DNA of 64,000 nucleotides, from assembly GCA_046331225.1 (NCBI GenBank), contig JAXLRF010000009.1:186001-250000 (forward strand), in the 5' to 3' direction. Positions 16,568-25,729 of this stretch are shown in pieces. The stretch is from VFMC01 sp046331225 (GTDB lineage: Bacteria > Actinomycetota > Acidimicrobiia > Acidimicrobiales > Ilumatobacteraceae). Made by a program: the position numbers and the translations under genes. Position 1 is the stretch's first letter, and every line of letters starts with the position of its first letter. The notes below the pieces were generated by a model. It had not been told where the DNA came from. It made no database searches and saw only the letters and a program-made list of their open reading frames with translations.

Positions 16568-19500
16568 GTGCGGAACCTGTGGAAGTGGTGGCTGGGCAGT
16601 GCTGCCCTGCTGACCTTCGTGTACTTCGTGATCCCGCAGACCGCCGAGACGAAGCTGCTCCTCTACAACGGCACCGGCCTGCTCTCGGTGGTGGCGATCC
16701 TGGTGGGGGTCCGGATCAACCAGCCGCAGAACCGCGGCTCGTGGTTGTTCTTCGCGTGGGGTCTCACGTCGTTCCTCACGGCCGACATCACCTACTACAT
16801 CCTCGAACTGCTCGCCGGCGACAAGGGCCCCGCCTTCCCGTCGATCGCCGACTTCTTCTACCTGTGCATGTACCCGCTCGTGATCTTCGGGCTGGTCAAG
16901 ATGTTGCGCGAGGTCGCACCCGGCCGCGACTATGCGAGTCTGATCGATGCCGCGGTGGTCGGCATCTCGATCTTCGGCACCGTGTGGGTGGTGTGGGTGG
17001 ACGACGTCGTCGACGCCCCGTTCGACTCGGTCGCCGGTCTCGTCACCCAGGTCGCGTATCCGGTGATGGACGTGGCGCTGTTCACCGTCGCTGCTCGCCT
17101 GGTGGTCGGGCTGCATCTGCGCCACAAGCCGCTCGCGTTCATCGTCGCCGCCCTCGGATCGCTCGCGATCGCCGACACGGCCTACGGGTTCTACAACACC
17201 CAGGGCACGTTCGAGACCGGCATGTACGTCGACTTCTTCTGGCTCGGCTTCTACGTGCTGTTCGGTGCCGCGGCGCTGCACCCGGCATCGAGCCGGCCCG
17301 GTGTGGCCGACGAGCTGGTGGAGGGTCGCCTCACGGGTCGCCAGTTGGTGATCATGTTCGTCGCCACCCTCGGCGTGCCGATGGTCGACCTGTTCTGGGG
17401 TACGCCCGCCGACCGGCCCGTCACCATCGTCGTGTCGGCCGCACTGTTCCTGCTGATCCTGCTGCGCGTGTTCGGCCTGACGAAGGCGCTCGAACGCGGC
17501 CGCGACCGCCTGCGACACGAGGCCACGCACGACGGCCTCACCGGGCTGAGCAACCGAACCCTGTTCGCCGACCGTACGGCGAGTGCGCTCCGTGAGGCCA
17601 CCGACGACGACACGCTCGCCGTGCTGTTCATCGACCTCGACGACTTCAAGGTGATCAACGACAGCCTCGGCCACTTCGCCGGCGACGAGTTGCTGAAGGA
17701 AGCCGCCGTGCGTCTCACCCGCTGCGTGCGGCCCGACGACGTCGTGGCCCGCCTCGGCGGTGACGAGTTCGCCGTGCTGCTGCGGTCCGCCGTCGATCGC
17801 AACGACGTGATCAGCGTCGCTCGGCGCGTGCTCGACGCGATGGCGGCGCCGGTCGATCTCGGCCGCCGCGTGGTGCGCGCGACGTGCAGCATCGGCATCG
17901 CGATCGACCTCGACGAGTCGACCGACGTCGAGACGCTGCTCCGCAACGCCGACGTCGCGATGTACCTGTCGAAGTCGCGCGGCAAGGGCCGGTTCGAGTT
18001 CTTCGAGGCCCGCATGCACGAGGACGCGATCGAGCGCCTCGACCTGAAGGCCGACCTCGAACGGGCCGTCGAGAACCACGAGTTCGTCCTGCACTACCAG
18101 CCGATCTTCGACCTGCACACGGGCCATGTCGTGCTCGTCGAGGCACTCGTGCGTTGGAAACACCCCCAGCGCGGCATGATCGCCCCCGACCGGTTCATCC
18201 CGCTCGCCGAGGAGAACGGCCTCATCGTGCCGATCGGCAGCTGGGTGCTGAACGAGGCCTGTCGCCAGGCTGCGATGTGGCGGCGGATGGACGGCATCGA
18301 CGAGCGGCTGAGCATCTCGGTGAACCTGTCGATGCGTCAGCTGCAGGACAGCCAGCTGCTCAACGTGCTGACCGCAGCGCTGAAGGATTCCGGCCTGCCG
18401 GCCAACCGGCTGGTGCTCGAGATCACCGAGTCGATGCTGGCCGTCGACGCCGATCGCACAGCCGGCGTGCTCGAGCAGCTGAAGACCATCGGCGTCAAGA
18501 TCGCGATCGACGACTTCGGCACCGGCTACTCGTCGCTCAGCTACCTGCGCGCGTTCCCCGTCGATTCGATCAAGATCGACAAGAGCTTCATCCGCGAGCT
18601 GCACACGAGCAAGACGACGACGGCGTTGATCGAGGCGGTCGTCAACCTCGCCTCGGCGCTCGGCGCCTACACCGTGGCCGAGGGCATCGAGTACAGCGAG
18701 CAGGCCAACATCCTCCGCAAGCTCGGCTGCGAGCGGGCCCAGGGCTACTACTACTGCCGACCGTTGCCGGGTCCGGCGCTGACGTCGTTGATGCGCGAGC
18801 ACGCGGGCGACGAGGTGGAGCCGCTCGAGTCGTGGCGCAAGGCCGCCGAGACCGTGCAGCGCCGCTCGTACGACACCGAGATCCGCGTCGGCATGAAGGA
18901 GATCGAGGCGATCGGTGCCGAGCTCGTCGACCTGAACGAGCGCGTGGGTGTGCCGGTGATGGCCCGCTGGCCGTGGCTGCAGCACTGGTGCGAGGCCTTC
19001 AACTCGTGGACGCCGTTGCTGATCGGCGTGCGCGCCACCGACAACGGACGGCTGAAGGGCGCAGCGCTGCTCGCGACCATCGAGCGTGCCGAGGGCACGG
19101 CGATCGTGGCGATGGGCAACTCGAGCTCGCTGTGCACCGTGCTGCAGGCGGTCGACGAGGGCGCGGCCGAGGCGCTGGCGGGTGCGATCGCGCAGTACCT
19201 CGACGGGCTGACGGGTGCCTGGTCGCTCGACTTCGAGCAGCTGCACGACCTCGACCGCACGATGCTGTCGTTGGCGGACCGGCTCGATCACGCCCAACTG
19301 CTCCCCGAGCTCCGCGTGCCGCGCGTGATGTTCAGCGCCGACAACCGCCTCGACCTGGTGCTCAGCCGCAGCATGCAGAAGCAGTTGCGCCGAGCTCGAG
19401 GGAAGCTCGAGCGCGATGGCATCGACATGACCATCGCGTTCGATCGTGGGCATGCGATCACATCCGAGCTGATCGACGAGGTCGAAGCCGTGCACGTGAT

Positions 19501-19942
19501 GCGCGACCGCGTGTCGCGCCGTCAGAGCGATCTCGACCGGCCGTCGGAGCGCGAGTTCTGGCGTCGCGTCGTCGAAGGCGGCTTCGACAACCAGTGGGAC
19601 GTCGAGATCGCGACGTTGCGCCTCGACGGCCGTTTGGCGTCGTACGTGATCGCCCTGCTCGACGGCGACGTGTACCGCGTGTACGACGGGCGGATGGACA
19701 GCGAGTTCGCCCGCTACTCACCTGGCCGGTTGATCGAAGCGGCTGCGGTGAACCGGGCGCTGACCGACAACCGGTTCACGCTGCTCGACTGGATGTCGGG
19801 TGTGGCGGCCGAGAAGCTGCTCGTCGCGAACACGGCCGAGGGCCGGTTGCGGCTGGTGGCCACCTCGGGCAGCCGCTACCTGCGTGACCGTGCCGACCGT
19901 CGCCACGGCCGCGCCGCGGTGATCGGCACCGTCGGCGGCTGA
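16568..19942 (+). CDS. membrane GGDEF-EAL c-di-GMP enzyme fused to a C-terminal GNAT (BioF2/CelD-like) domain
   Basis: 1124 residues from a GTG start. The first 310 hold about ten membrane helices with no family I can name. The diguanylate cyclase domain has an intact GGDEF at about 397-401, preceded by an RPDD I-site exactly five residues upstream. The EAL domain has all catalytic pieces: VEALVRW (EAL about 525), SVNLSMRQL, LEITES, DDFGTGYSSL, KIDKSFI, VAEGIE and QGYYYCRPLP. Residues from about 760 form an extra region whose core (about 900-1090) matches the BioF2/CelD-type acetyltransferase fold: MQKQLRRARGKLERDG, LDGRLASYVIALLDGDVYRV, and RYSPGRLIEAAAVNRAL with TLLDWMSG. So one polypeptide carries c-di-GMP synthesis, c-di-GMP breakdown and a putative acyltransfer module. 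Confidence 0.9.
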   Translation: MRNLWKWWLGSAALLTFVYFVIPQTAETKLLLYNGTGLLSVVAILVGVRINQPQNRGSWLFFAWGLTSFLTADITYYILELLAGDKGPAFPSIADFFYLCMYPLVIFGLVKMLREVAPGRDYASLIDAAVVGISIFGTVWVVWVDDVVDAPFDSVAGLVTQVAYPVMDVALFTVAARLVVGLHLRHKPLAFIVAALGSLAIADTAYGFYNTQGTFETGMYVDFFWLGFYVLFGAAALHPASSRPGVADELVEGRLTGRQLVIMFVATLGVPMVDLFWGTPADRPVTIVVSAALFLLILLRVFGLTKALERGRDRLRHEATHDGLTGLSNRTLFADRTASALREATDDDTLAVLFIDLDDFKVINDSLGHFAGDELLKEAAVRLTRCVRPDDVVARLGGDEFAVLLRSAVDRNDVISVARRVLDAMAAPVDLGRRVVRATCSIGIAIDLDESTDVETLLRNADVAMYLSKSRGKGRFEFFEARMHEDAIERLDLKADLERAVENHEFVLHYQPIFDLHTGHVVLVEALVRWKHPQRGMIAPDRFIPLAEENGLIVPIGSWVLNEACRQAAMWRRMDGIDERLSISVNLSMRQLQDSQLLNVLTAALKDSGLPANRLVLEITESMLAVDADRTAGVLEQLKTIGVKIAIDDFGTGYSSLSYLRAFPVDSIKIDKSFIRELHTSKTTTALIEAVVNLASALGAYTVAEGIEYSEQANILRKLGCERAQGYYYCRPLPGPALTSLMREHAGDEVEPLESWRKAAETVQRRSYDTEIRVGMKEIEAIGAELVDLNERVGVPVMARWPWLQHWCEAFNSWTPLLIGVRATDNGRLKGAALLATIERAEGTAIVAMGNSSSLCTVLQAVDEGAAEALAGAIAQYLDGLTGAWSLDFEQLHDLDRTMLSLADRLDHAQLLPELRVPRVMFSADNRLDLVLSRSMQKQLRRARGKLERDGIDMTIAFDRGHAITSELIDEVEAVHVMRDRVSRRQSDLDRPSEREFWRRVVEGGFDNQWDVEIATLRLDGRLASYVIALLDGDVYRVYDGRMDSEFARYSPGRLIEAAAVNRALTDNRFTLLDWMSGVAAEKLLVANTAEGRLRLVATSGSRYLRDRADRRHGRAAVIGTVGG

Positions 19943-19971
19943 CGCGCCGTCCGCAGGCCGGCAGGACGGGG

Positions 19972-20991
19972 TCAGCCCGCCTTGAGGTCGTCGAGCACCC
20001 GCCGCCAGCGCTCGGGGTCGCTCTTGTACGGCGCGTAGAAGCTGATCCGCTCGATCACGTCGCCGTAGCGGCGGTGCAGTTCGGGAGCGACGGTCTCGGG
20101 CGCGCCGACGACGGCGAAGGTGTTGAGGATCTCGTCGTCGATCAGGTTGCCCATCTCGACCCACTTGCCCGACTTCGACAGGGTGTTGAGCTCGTCCTGC
20201 AGCCCGCCCCAGCCGTGCAGGTCGAGCACGCCGCGGTAGGCGGGCGTCGACCCGTAGAACGCGATCTGCTGGCGGGTGCCGGCGGCCGCAGCCGCCATCT
20301 CCTCCTCGGTGTTGCCGGTGACCACGAAGCTGGGGCCGACGATCTCGAAGCCCTCCATGGTCTTGCCGGCCTTGGCGCGTCCGCGGGCGAGCGCGGGGAT
20401 GGTGACCTCGCGGAGGTACTTCTCGGTGGTGAAGCCGTGGCACAGGAAGCCGTCGCACACCTCGCCGGCCACCTCGGTCATCAGCTCGCCGACACCGGCG
20501 AGGAAGATCTTGGGGACGCCGAAGCCGGCGAGGTCGGCGCGGTCGGGCGTGAAGAACGGCGTCATCAGCGTGTGGGTGTAGAAGTCGCCGCGGAACGCGA
20601 GCGGCGTGCCGTTCTCCCACGTGTCCCAGATCGCCCGGATCGCCATGATCATCTCGCGCATGCGGGGCGCCGGGTGGCTCCACTCCATGCTGAAGCGCTT
20701 CGTGATGTGCGGCTTGATCTGGCTGCCGAGGCCGAGGATGAAGCGACCCTTCGAGTAGGCCTGCAGGTCCCAGCCGATGTTGGCGAGCGTCATCGGGTTG
20801 CGGGCGAAGGCGACGGCGATCGACGTGCCGAGCTCGAGCTGCTGGGTGTGCTCGGCGGCGAGCAGCAGCGGGAAGAACGGGTCGTGACTGGTCTCGGCCG
20901 TCCAGGCGCCGCTGTAGCCGGCGGCCTCCAGCTCCTGCGCCTGTGCGCCGGCCCGGTGCAGGTCCGTCCCGATGCCTCCGTCGACCTTCAT
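19972..20991 (-). CDS. F420-type luciferase-like (LLM) oxidoreductase
   Basis: 339 residues of the bacterial luciferase-like fold. Features include ELEAAGYSGAWTAETSHDPFFPL near the N-terminus, LGTSIAVAFARNPM, the GRFILGLGSQIKPHI loop that follows the cofactor pocket, and VPKIFLAGVGELMTEVAGEVCDG. It resembles the mycobacterial F420-linked LLM subfamily typified by MSMEG_2256. Such enzymes reduce or oxidise varied carbonyl, enone or secondary alcohol substrates in the cytosol. GGAAGGGG precedes the ATG by 5-6 nt. The gene is convergent with the c-di-GMP protein, 29 bp apart. Confidence 0.87.
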   Translation of the reverse strand: MKVDGGIGTDLHRAGAQAQELEAAGYSGAWTAETSHDPFFPLLLAAEHTQQLELGTSIAVAFARNPMTLANIGWDLQAYSKGRFILGLGSQIKPHITKRFSMEWSHPAPRMREMIMAIRAIWDTWENGTPLAFRGDFYTHTLMTPFFTPDRADLAGFGVPKIFLAGVGELMTEVAGEVCDGFLCHGFTTEKYLREVTIPALARGRAKAGKTMEGFEIVGPSFVVTGNTEEEMAAAAAGTRQQIAFYGSTPAYRGVLDLHGWGGLQDELNTLSKSGKWVEMGNLIDDEILNTFAVVGAPETVAPELHRRYGDVIERISFYAPYKSDPERWRRVLDDLKAG

Positions 20992-21123
20992 GTCGTCCCC
21001 TTCCGCGGTCCCCGGACGCCGTCTGCGTCCCGTGACGCAACGTACTCGGTCGCGTCCCGGGAGATCGTGCCCGGAGCCGACATGCAGGGCGGCTCCGGGC
21101 CGGTCTCCCGGGAGGAGGGTGGA

Positions 21124-21423
21124 TCAGGCGGCGGCGCCGCAGCCGGCCGGCACGGGCCGGCGGGCCGGCGCGGTGGCGAGCAGGGCGAGGGCGACGCCGA
21201 GCGCCCGCTCGCGAGCGACCGTGGGAGCGTTGCGGTCGGCCAGCACGTCGACGGCCGGACCGGTGTGGCCGGCGGCGTGGAGCCGCACGACGAGGCGAGC
21301 GACGTCGCCCTCGAACGGGGCGAGGCCGTGCTCGGCGACGAGGTGGGCGAGCTGGTCGAGATAGGGCTCGAGGGCGGCGCCCGAGGGCACCAGGGAGACG
21401 GTGGCGAGAGGGGAGGTGCTCAT
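21124..21423 (-). CDS. small uncharacterised protein divergent from a LysR regulator
   Basis: 99 residues from the second in-frame ATG (a longer version would start at 21480 within the intergenic DNA). The sequence is helical and Ala/Val/Leu-rich, with HLVAEHGLAPFEGDVARLVVRLHAAG in the middle and no motif I recognise. It is divergent from the LysR gene, an arrangement that often marks the regulated target, but nothing else supports that. Confidence 0.5.
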   Translation of the reverse strand: MSTSPLATVSLVPSGAALEPYLDQLAHLVAEHGLAPFEGDVARLVVRLHAAGHTGPAVDVLADRNAPTVARERALGVALALLATAPARRPVPAGCGAAA

Positions 21424-21494
21424 GTCCACAGTGTGCGCTTCCAGGGATGATTCTGTACAGCGATGATCTGTTGTCAGCATGATCGTGTTCGCTT

Positions 21495-22430
21495 ATGCTC
21501 GACGTCATGCTCCAGGACGTCGAGATCCGCCAGCTCCGTGCGCTCCAGGCGGTCGCCGCCGAGGGCTCGTTCGGCCGGGCCGCCGAACGGCTCGGGTTCA
21601 CCCAGTCGGCCATCAGCCAGCAGATCGCCGGGCTCGAGCGGGCGATCGGCGAGCGGGTGTTCGACCGCCCCGGCGGGCCGCGCCGGGTGGAGCTCACGCC
21701 CACCGGTGCCGTGCTGCTCGCGTACGCCGACGCCCTGCTCGACCGGATGCGCGCCGCCGAGGACGAGCTGCGGTCGCTGCGTGCCGGCGAGGTCGGCCGC
21801 CTCGTCGTCGGCTCGTACCAGAGCGTCTCGGTCAACGTGCTGCCACGGGTGATCGGCAGCCTGCGAGCCGAGCGGCCGGGGCTGTCGGTGCGCTGCCTCG
21901 AGACCGACGACAACAGCGAGCTCGTCGCCAAGCTGCTCGCCGACGAGATCGACCTGTCGTTCCTCGTCGGTCACGCCGAGCACGACGCGATCGAGACCAT
22001 CGAGCTCACGGTCGACCCGTTCGTGCTCGTCTCGCCGGCGAGCGAGCAGCACACGGTGGTGCCGCTCGAGGCGCTCGACGGTGCGCCGCTCATCGGCCAA
22101 TCGCCGTGCTTCTGCCAGGAGATCATCGACGCCCAGCTGCGCGAGCGGGGCATCGAGCCCGACTACGTGTTCCGCACCAACGACAACGCCGCGGTGCAGG
22201 CGATGGTGCGTGCGGGGATGGGCCGTGCGATCCTGCCGTTCCTCGCCGTCGACGCGAACGACCCCGGCGTCAGCATCTCCGCGCTCGACCCCGACGTGCC
22301 GCCGCGGGTCATCACGATCGCCCGTCGGCGCGGTCGCACGCTGGTGCCTGCCGCCGACCGGTTCGTCGAGCTGGCCCGGGCGGTGTGCGCCGAACTGCCG
22401 CGCTTCGAGCCGTCGCTCGCCACCGCCTGA
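21495..22430 (+). CDS. LysR-family transcriptional regulator
   Basis: 311 residues. Residues 8-67 form the winged helix-turn-helix (LRALQAVAAEGSFGRAAERL then FTQSAISQQIAGLERAIG), followed by a linker helix. The type 2 periplasmic-binding-like effector domain starts near residue 95 (VGRLVVGSYQSVSVNVLPRV). Such regulators bind upstream of their own gene and a divergent target and respond to a small ligand. A second ATG at codon 5 is a possible alternative start. The gap to the divergent small gene is about 70 bp; I could not settle on one T-N11-A box in it. Confidence 0.9.
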   Translation: MLDVMLQDVEIRQLRALQAVAAEGSFGRAAERLGFTQSAISQQIAGLERAIGERVFDRPGGPRRVELTPTGAVLLAYADALLDRMRAAEDELRSLRAGEVGRLVVGSYQSVSVNVLPRVIGSLRAERPGLSVRCLETDDNSELVAKLLADEIDLSFLVGHAEHDAIETIELTVDPFVLVSPASEQHTVVPLEALDGAPLIGQSPCFCQEIIDAQLRERGIEPDYVFRTNDNAAVQAMVRAGMGRAILPFLAVDANDPGVSISALDPDVPPRVITIARRRGRTLVPAADRFVELARAVCAELPRFEPSLATA

Positions 22431-22449
22431 TCGTCTGGCCGCGGGGCGG

Positions 22450-22920
22450 TCAGCCGGGACGCGTCGGTGGATCGCCCAACAGGTACCTCGCGCCGGCGCC
22501 GAACCGGGCTGCCGTGTCGTCGGGGTTGTACAGCCGGCACGCCTTCAACGACAGGCAGCCGCAGCCGATGCACTCGTCGAGCTGGTCGCGCAGGCGTGTG
22601 ATCACGGCGATCTGCTGGTCGAGCCGAGGTCGCCAGGCGCGCGACAGCCGGGCCCAGTCGGCCTTGGTGGGCGTGCGGCCGCGGGGGAGCGAGTCGAGGT
22701 GTTCGCGGATCTCGTCGAGGCCGAGCCCGACCTGCTGCGCGATGCGGATGAAGCTGACGCGCCGTAGCACGTCACGTTCGAAGCGACGCTGGTTGCCCGG
22801 CGTGCGCACCGACGACACGAGGCCCTCGGCCTCGTAGTAACGCAACGTCGGCGTGGTGACGCCGGTGCGCTCGGCCACCTCGCCGATGGTGAGGAGCTCG
22901 TCGGTCGGGTCGGTCGGCAC
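22450..22920 (-). CDS. soxR: SoxR-type MerR-family redox regulator with [2Fe-2S] cysteines
   Basis: 156 residues from a GTG start. The N-terminal MerR helix-turn-helix is LLTIGEVAERTGVTTPTLRYYEAEGLV, followed by RRFERDVLRRVSFIRIAQ and a dimerisation helix. Near residue 125 lies CIGCGCLSLKAC, that is C-x2-C-x-C-x5-C, the SoxR iron-sulfur motif that senses redox-active compounds. SoxR activates by twisting a promoter with an overlong spacer, and such a promoter lies immediately upstream. TATGGT on the minus strand (22927-22932) is 6 nt before the GTG, so the regulator is probably leaderless and transcribed from the other side of the same operator. Confidence 0.92.
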   Translation of the reverse strand: MPTDPTDELLTIGEVAERTGVTTPTLRYYEAEGLVSSVRTPGNQRRFERDVLRRVSFIRIAQQVGLGLDEIREHLDSLPRGRTPTKADWARLSRAWRPRLDQQIAVITRLRDQLDECIGCGCLSLKACRLYNPDDTAARFGAGARYLLGDPPTRPG

Positions 22921-22934
22921 GGTCGAACCATACC

Positions 22935-22965
22935 TTGACTTCACCTCAACTTGAAGTTCTAGCGT
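22935..22965 (+). promoter_or_regulatory. SoxR/MerR-type operator-promoter with 19-bp spacer
   Basis: The -35 TTGACT (22935-22940) and -10 TAGCGT (22960-22965) are separated by 19 bp, longer than the normal 17 and typical of MerR-activated promoters. The dyad ACTTCA-N8-TGAAGT (22938-22957) overlaps the -35 and fills most of the spacer. Transcription would begin near 22972, at the GTG at 22973, so the target may be leaderless. The opposite-facing regulator promoter overlaps, which implies autoregulation. Confidence 0.7.
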
Positions 22966-24244
22966 GAGCGCCGTGACCACGACCGAGTTCCGCGAACGCG
23001 CATCCGAGACCATCCCCGCCACCGAACCCGGCGCAGCCAGCGATGTCGAGATCGCGCGGTGCGCGGCCGACGTCGTGTCGGTGCCACGATCGTCGCCCGC
23101 CGATTCGTTCGTGCTCCACGCGCCACTCGAGCTGCTGGCGCGCACGGGGTTGTTGCCGTTCGTCGACCCGGCGTTCCGTGAGGAGGCCAGGCGTCGCATC
23201 GCCGGCATCGCGACGGCCTTCGCGGCCGTCGGCGAGCCGGTCGCGCCCCCGGCAACGATCGATCCATCGTCGGTCGACGAGGCAGCGGCGCGGCTCACCG
23301 AGGCGATCACCCGCGGTGATCTCGACGACGTCGACGCCGCAGCGGCCTGGCTCGGCGAGCACGTGCGACCCGCCGATCTGCCGCGGCTGCTCGGCGACGC
23401 GCTGGTGCCGTTGCTCGGCGCTGCCGGCCACGCACCGATCTTCCTCTGGCTGCACCCACGGGTCGCACCTCGCCGTGAGGTGACGGCGTCGTTGCTGCGC
23501 CCGCTCTGTCGCGAGCTCGCACGGCGGCCCGAGTGGCGACTCCACTGGATCGACGAGCCACGCCCACACTGCGACGACACACCCGTCACGGCCGCGTCGC
23601 TTGCGGAGGCACTGGCCGCCACGCCGCTGCTCGGTCGGCCCGCGAGCACCTTCATCCACCCGCTGATGTCGCGGATCGACTCGGCCGACCTCGCCGGCAC
23701 GCTCGGGACGCTCTGTGGCGGCTCGTCGGTGGGCCACCGTGCACGAGCGCTGCTGCGCGTGGCCGCCTGGTCGATGCTCGACGAACCGGGTGACGAGGCG
23801 CCGTACGGCTGGAGCCACTGTCTGACGATGCCCCAGGCCGTCGTCGGCGTGGCCGATGGGTGCGCCGATCCGTCACGTGCGCTCGCCGTCGCCGCCTCGC
23901 ACGTGTACGGCTTCCGTGCATCGCTCGCCACCCGTCACCTCGACGTCTCGCGGGCCGATTCGTGGACGGCCGACGCGAGGATGCCGATCGCCGACGCGCT
24001 GGCCGCCGGGCCGGAGACCGCTCGCGCGGTCGCCTGGCAGTTGCCCACAGGTCGGTTCGACGCCCTGCGGACCGCGGTCGCCACCACGGCGGCGGTTCAC
24101 CACGACGCACACCTCGCCAAGTACGTCCTCGCCTGCCTCGACGGGGCCGGCGCCGATCCGGCCGCAGAGCGGCTGTTCCTGGCCGCCGCGGCCACCCTGT
24201 GCGGCTGGTGGGCATCGCACCCCGACGGGATCGAGATCGGCTGA
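22964..24244 (+). CDS. uncharacterised helical protein, probable SoxR-regulated gene
   Basis: About 426 residues (423 if the GTG at 22973 is used, which fits the predicted transcription start better). No signal peptide or membrane segment. The sequence is largely alpha-helical with conserved-looking patches: IFLWLHPRVAPRRE, HCLTMPQAVVGVA and DAHLAKYVLACLDGAG then LFLAAAATLCGWWA. The paired H...TMP and D-H-x2-K patches faintly recall questin oxidase-like proteins (DUF4243), but I would not assign that. Its position behind the SoxR-type promoter suggests a role in response to redox-active compounds. The reaction is unknown. Confidence 0.7.
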   Translation: MSAVTTTEFRERASETIPATEPGAASDVEIARCAADVVSVPRSSPADSFVLHAPLELLARTGLLPFVDPAFREEARRRIAGIATAFAAVGEPVAPPATIDPSSVDEAAARLTEAITRGDLDDVDAAAAWLGEHVRPADLPRLLGDALVPLLGAAGHAPIFLWLHPRVAPRREVTASLLRPLCRELARRPEWRLHWIDEPRPHCDDTPVTAASLAEALAATPLLGRPASTFIHPLMSRIDSADLAGTLGTLCGGSSVGHRARALLRVAAWSMLDEPGDEAPYGWSHCLTMPQAVVGVADGCADPSRALAVAASHVYGFRASLATRHLDVSRADSWTADARMPIADALAAGPETARAVAWQLPTGRFDALRTAVATTAAVHHDAHLAKYVLACLDGAGADPAAERLFLAAAATLCGWWASHPDGIEIG

Positions 24245-24273
24245 GTTCTCCTCCGTCCGGGGGAGGGCGGAGG

Positions 24274-24293
24274 CCCGACGTTCGTCCGTCGGG
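24274..24293. terminator. hairpin between the SoxR target and the membrane acyltransferase gene
   Basis: Perfect 7-bp arms CCCGACG and CGTCGGG enclose a 6-nt loop, 30 nt after the upstream stop. There is no T-run, so termination is uncertain. Confidence 0.35.
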
Positions 24294-24318
24294 TCGAGGA
24301 GGGACGACTCCACGGCTG

Positions 24319-25719
24319 ATGACCGCTCCGGCGTCGAGCGTCACCATGCCGAGCATGCACACGGCCGATGATCCGCCCGTTCCCCTCGACGTTCCGGCTC
24401 GGCCCGTGGGTGCCGCTCAGGGCGTCGCGCCCACGAGCGCTCGCCCGGCCCGGCAGCTGGGTCTCGACGTGGCCCGAGCCCTCGCTGTACTCGGCATGTT
24501 CCTCGCGCACTTCGGTGCCGCCGCCGCCGATGGGCACGAGGGGTGGGCCTCGAGCGTGACGCGCTTCGTCGACGGTCGAGCGATGCCGCTGTTCGTCCTC
24601 GTCAGCGGCGCTGGTGTCACGTTCCTCCTCCGGGCGACCACTCGACCCGTCCGCCGACTGGCCGGTCGAGCGACCGTGCTGCTCGTCCTCGGGTTGGCGC
24701 TCGAACACACCACCGGCATCGCCGTGATCCTGCAGTTCTACGCGTTGTACTTCCTGCTCGCGCTGGTGGTCCGCCGATGGTCGGACCACGCGTTGCTCGC
24801 CGCCGCCGTGGCGGTGACCTCGGTCGGCGCCGCGACGCGGCTGCTGTTGATCGAGCACCTGCCCCACGGCTTCCAGCACGTCGGCTCCCACTCGGCGCAG
24901 ATCGGCGCGCTCCGCACCCTGCTGCGTCCCGACGCACTCCTCGCCGATCTCTGGTTCGGTGGCATCTACCCGGTCTTCCCCACGTTCGCCTTCTTCCTCG
25001 TCGGCATGTGGCTCGGCCGCCAGCGTCTGTCGTCCGGACGGCTCCAGGCCGGCCTCGTCGTCGGCGGCCTGCTGCTCGCCGTCGTCGGGTACGGCGCCGG
25101 CTGGTCGACCCAGTCCCGACGCCAACTCCCCGCTGCGGTCGAGGCCGCGTACGGTCCGTTCGCAGATCTGGCCGTGACCGCCGACCGCAACGGTGTGACG
25201 ATCGAGGAACTCGTCGAGTTCGCCGCGGTGAACAGCCAGGAGAGCGTCGACGACTTCTACGCCGAGATGGCGACGCCGCTCGGATCGACGCCGGCCGATC
25301 TGCGGGCACAGGTCGCCACCGTCTCGCACGACGGCCACCTGCGCGAGCTCGCTCGCGCCTCGGGCTGGGACCTGCTCGACAGCGCGGGCCACTCGCACAT
25401 GCCGGCCTGGATGGTGGGCGCGACCGGGTGGGCGCTGATGGTCGTCGGCGCGTGCCTCGCGTTCGCCGGTCGGTTCCGCCGACTGGCGTGGCCGCTCGCC
25501 ATGGCAGGCCAGATGGCGCTGACGCTCTACGTCGCACACCTGCTGGCGCTGCGTTGGCCGTTGCACCGGTGGCCGTATTCGCTCGGCCCCGCTGCGGGCG
25601 TGTCGATCGTCGGCGCCGGTTGGGTGGGCGTGGTGGGCCTGTGCGCCGTGTACCGGCGGCGTCTCGCCCATGGTCCGCTCGAGGCGGTACTGCGCAGGGC
25701 CGGCGGTCCGGCGGGATGA
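24319..25719 (+). CDS. DUF418/HGSNAT-like membrane protein, putative acyltransferase
   Basis: About 466 residues with roughly nine membrane segments. The start RQLGLDVARALAVLGMFLAHFG, followed by FVDGRAMPLFVLVSGAGVTFLLR, is the pattern of the DUF418/heparan-alpha-glucosaminide N-acetyltransferase-like group, which is related to acyltransferase-3 proteins. A soluble loop of about 100 residues (about 275-375) splits the helices, and the last helices carry MALTLYVAHLLALRWPLH with a conserved-type His. Such proteins are thought to move acetyl groups across the membrane to sugars; substrate unknown. The nearest strong ribosome site (GAGGAGGG) is about 15 nt upstream, so the exact start is uncertain. 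Confidence 0.75.
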   Translation: MTAPASSVTMPSMHTADDPPVPLDVPARPVGAAQGVAPTSARPARQLGLDVARALAVLGMFLAHFGAAAADGHEGWASSVTRFVDGRAMPLFVLVSGAGVTFLLRATTRPVRRLAGRATVLLVLGLALEHTTGIAVILQFYALYFLLALVVRRWSDHALLAAAVAVTSVGAATRLLLIEHLPHGFQHVGSHSAQIGALRTLLRPDALLADLWFGGIYPVFPTFAFFLVGMWLGRQRLSSGRLQAGLVVGGLLLAVVGYGAGWSTQSRRQLPAAVEAAYGPFADLAVTADRNGVTIEELVEFAAVNSQESVDDFYAEMATPLGSTPADLRAQVATVSHDGHLRELARASGWDLLDSAGHSHMPAWMVGATGWALMVVGACLAFAGRFRRLAWPLAMAGQMALTLYVAHLLALRWPLHRWPYSLGPAAGVSIVGAGWVGVVGLCAVYRRRLAHGPLEAVLRRAGGPAG

Positions 25720-25729
25720 CGCTCGGCGA

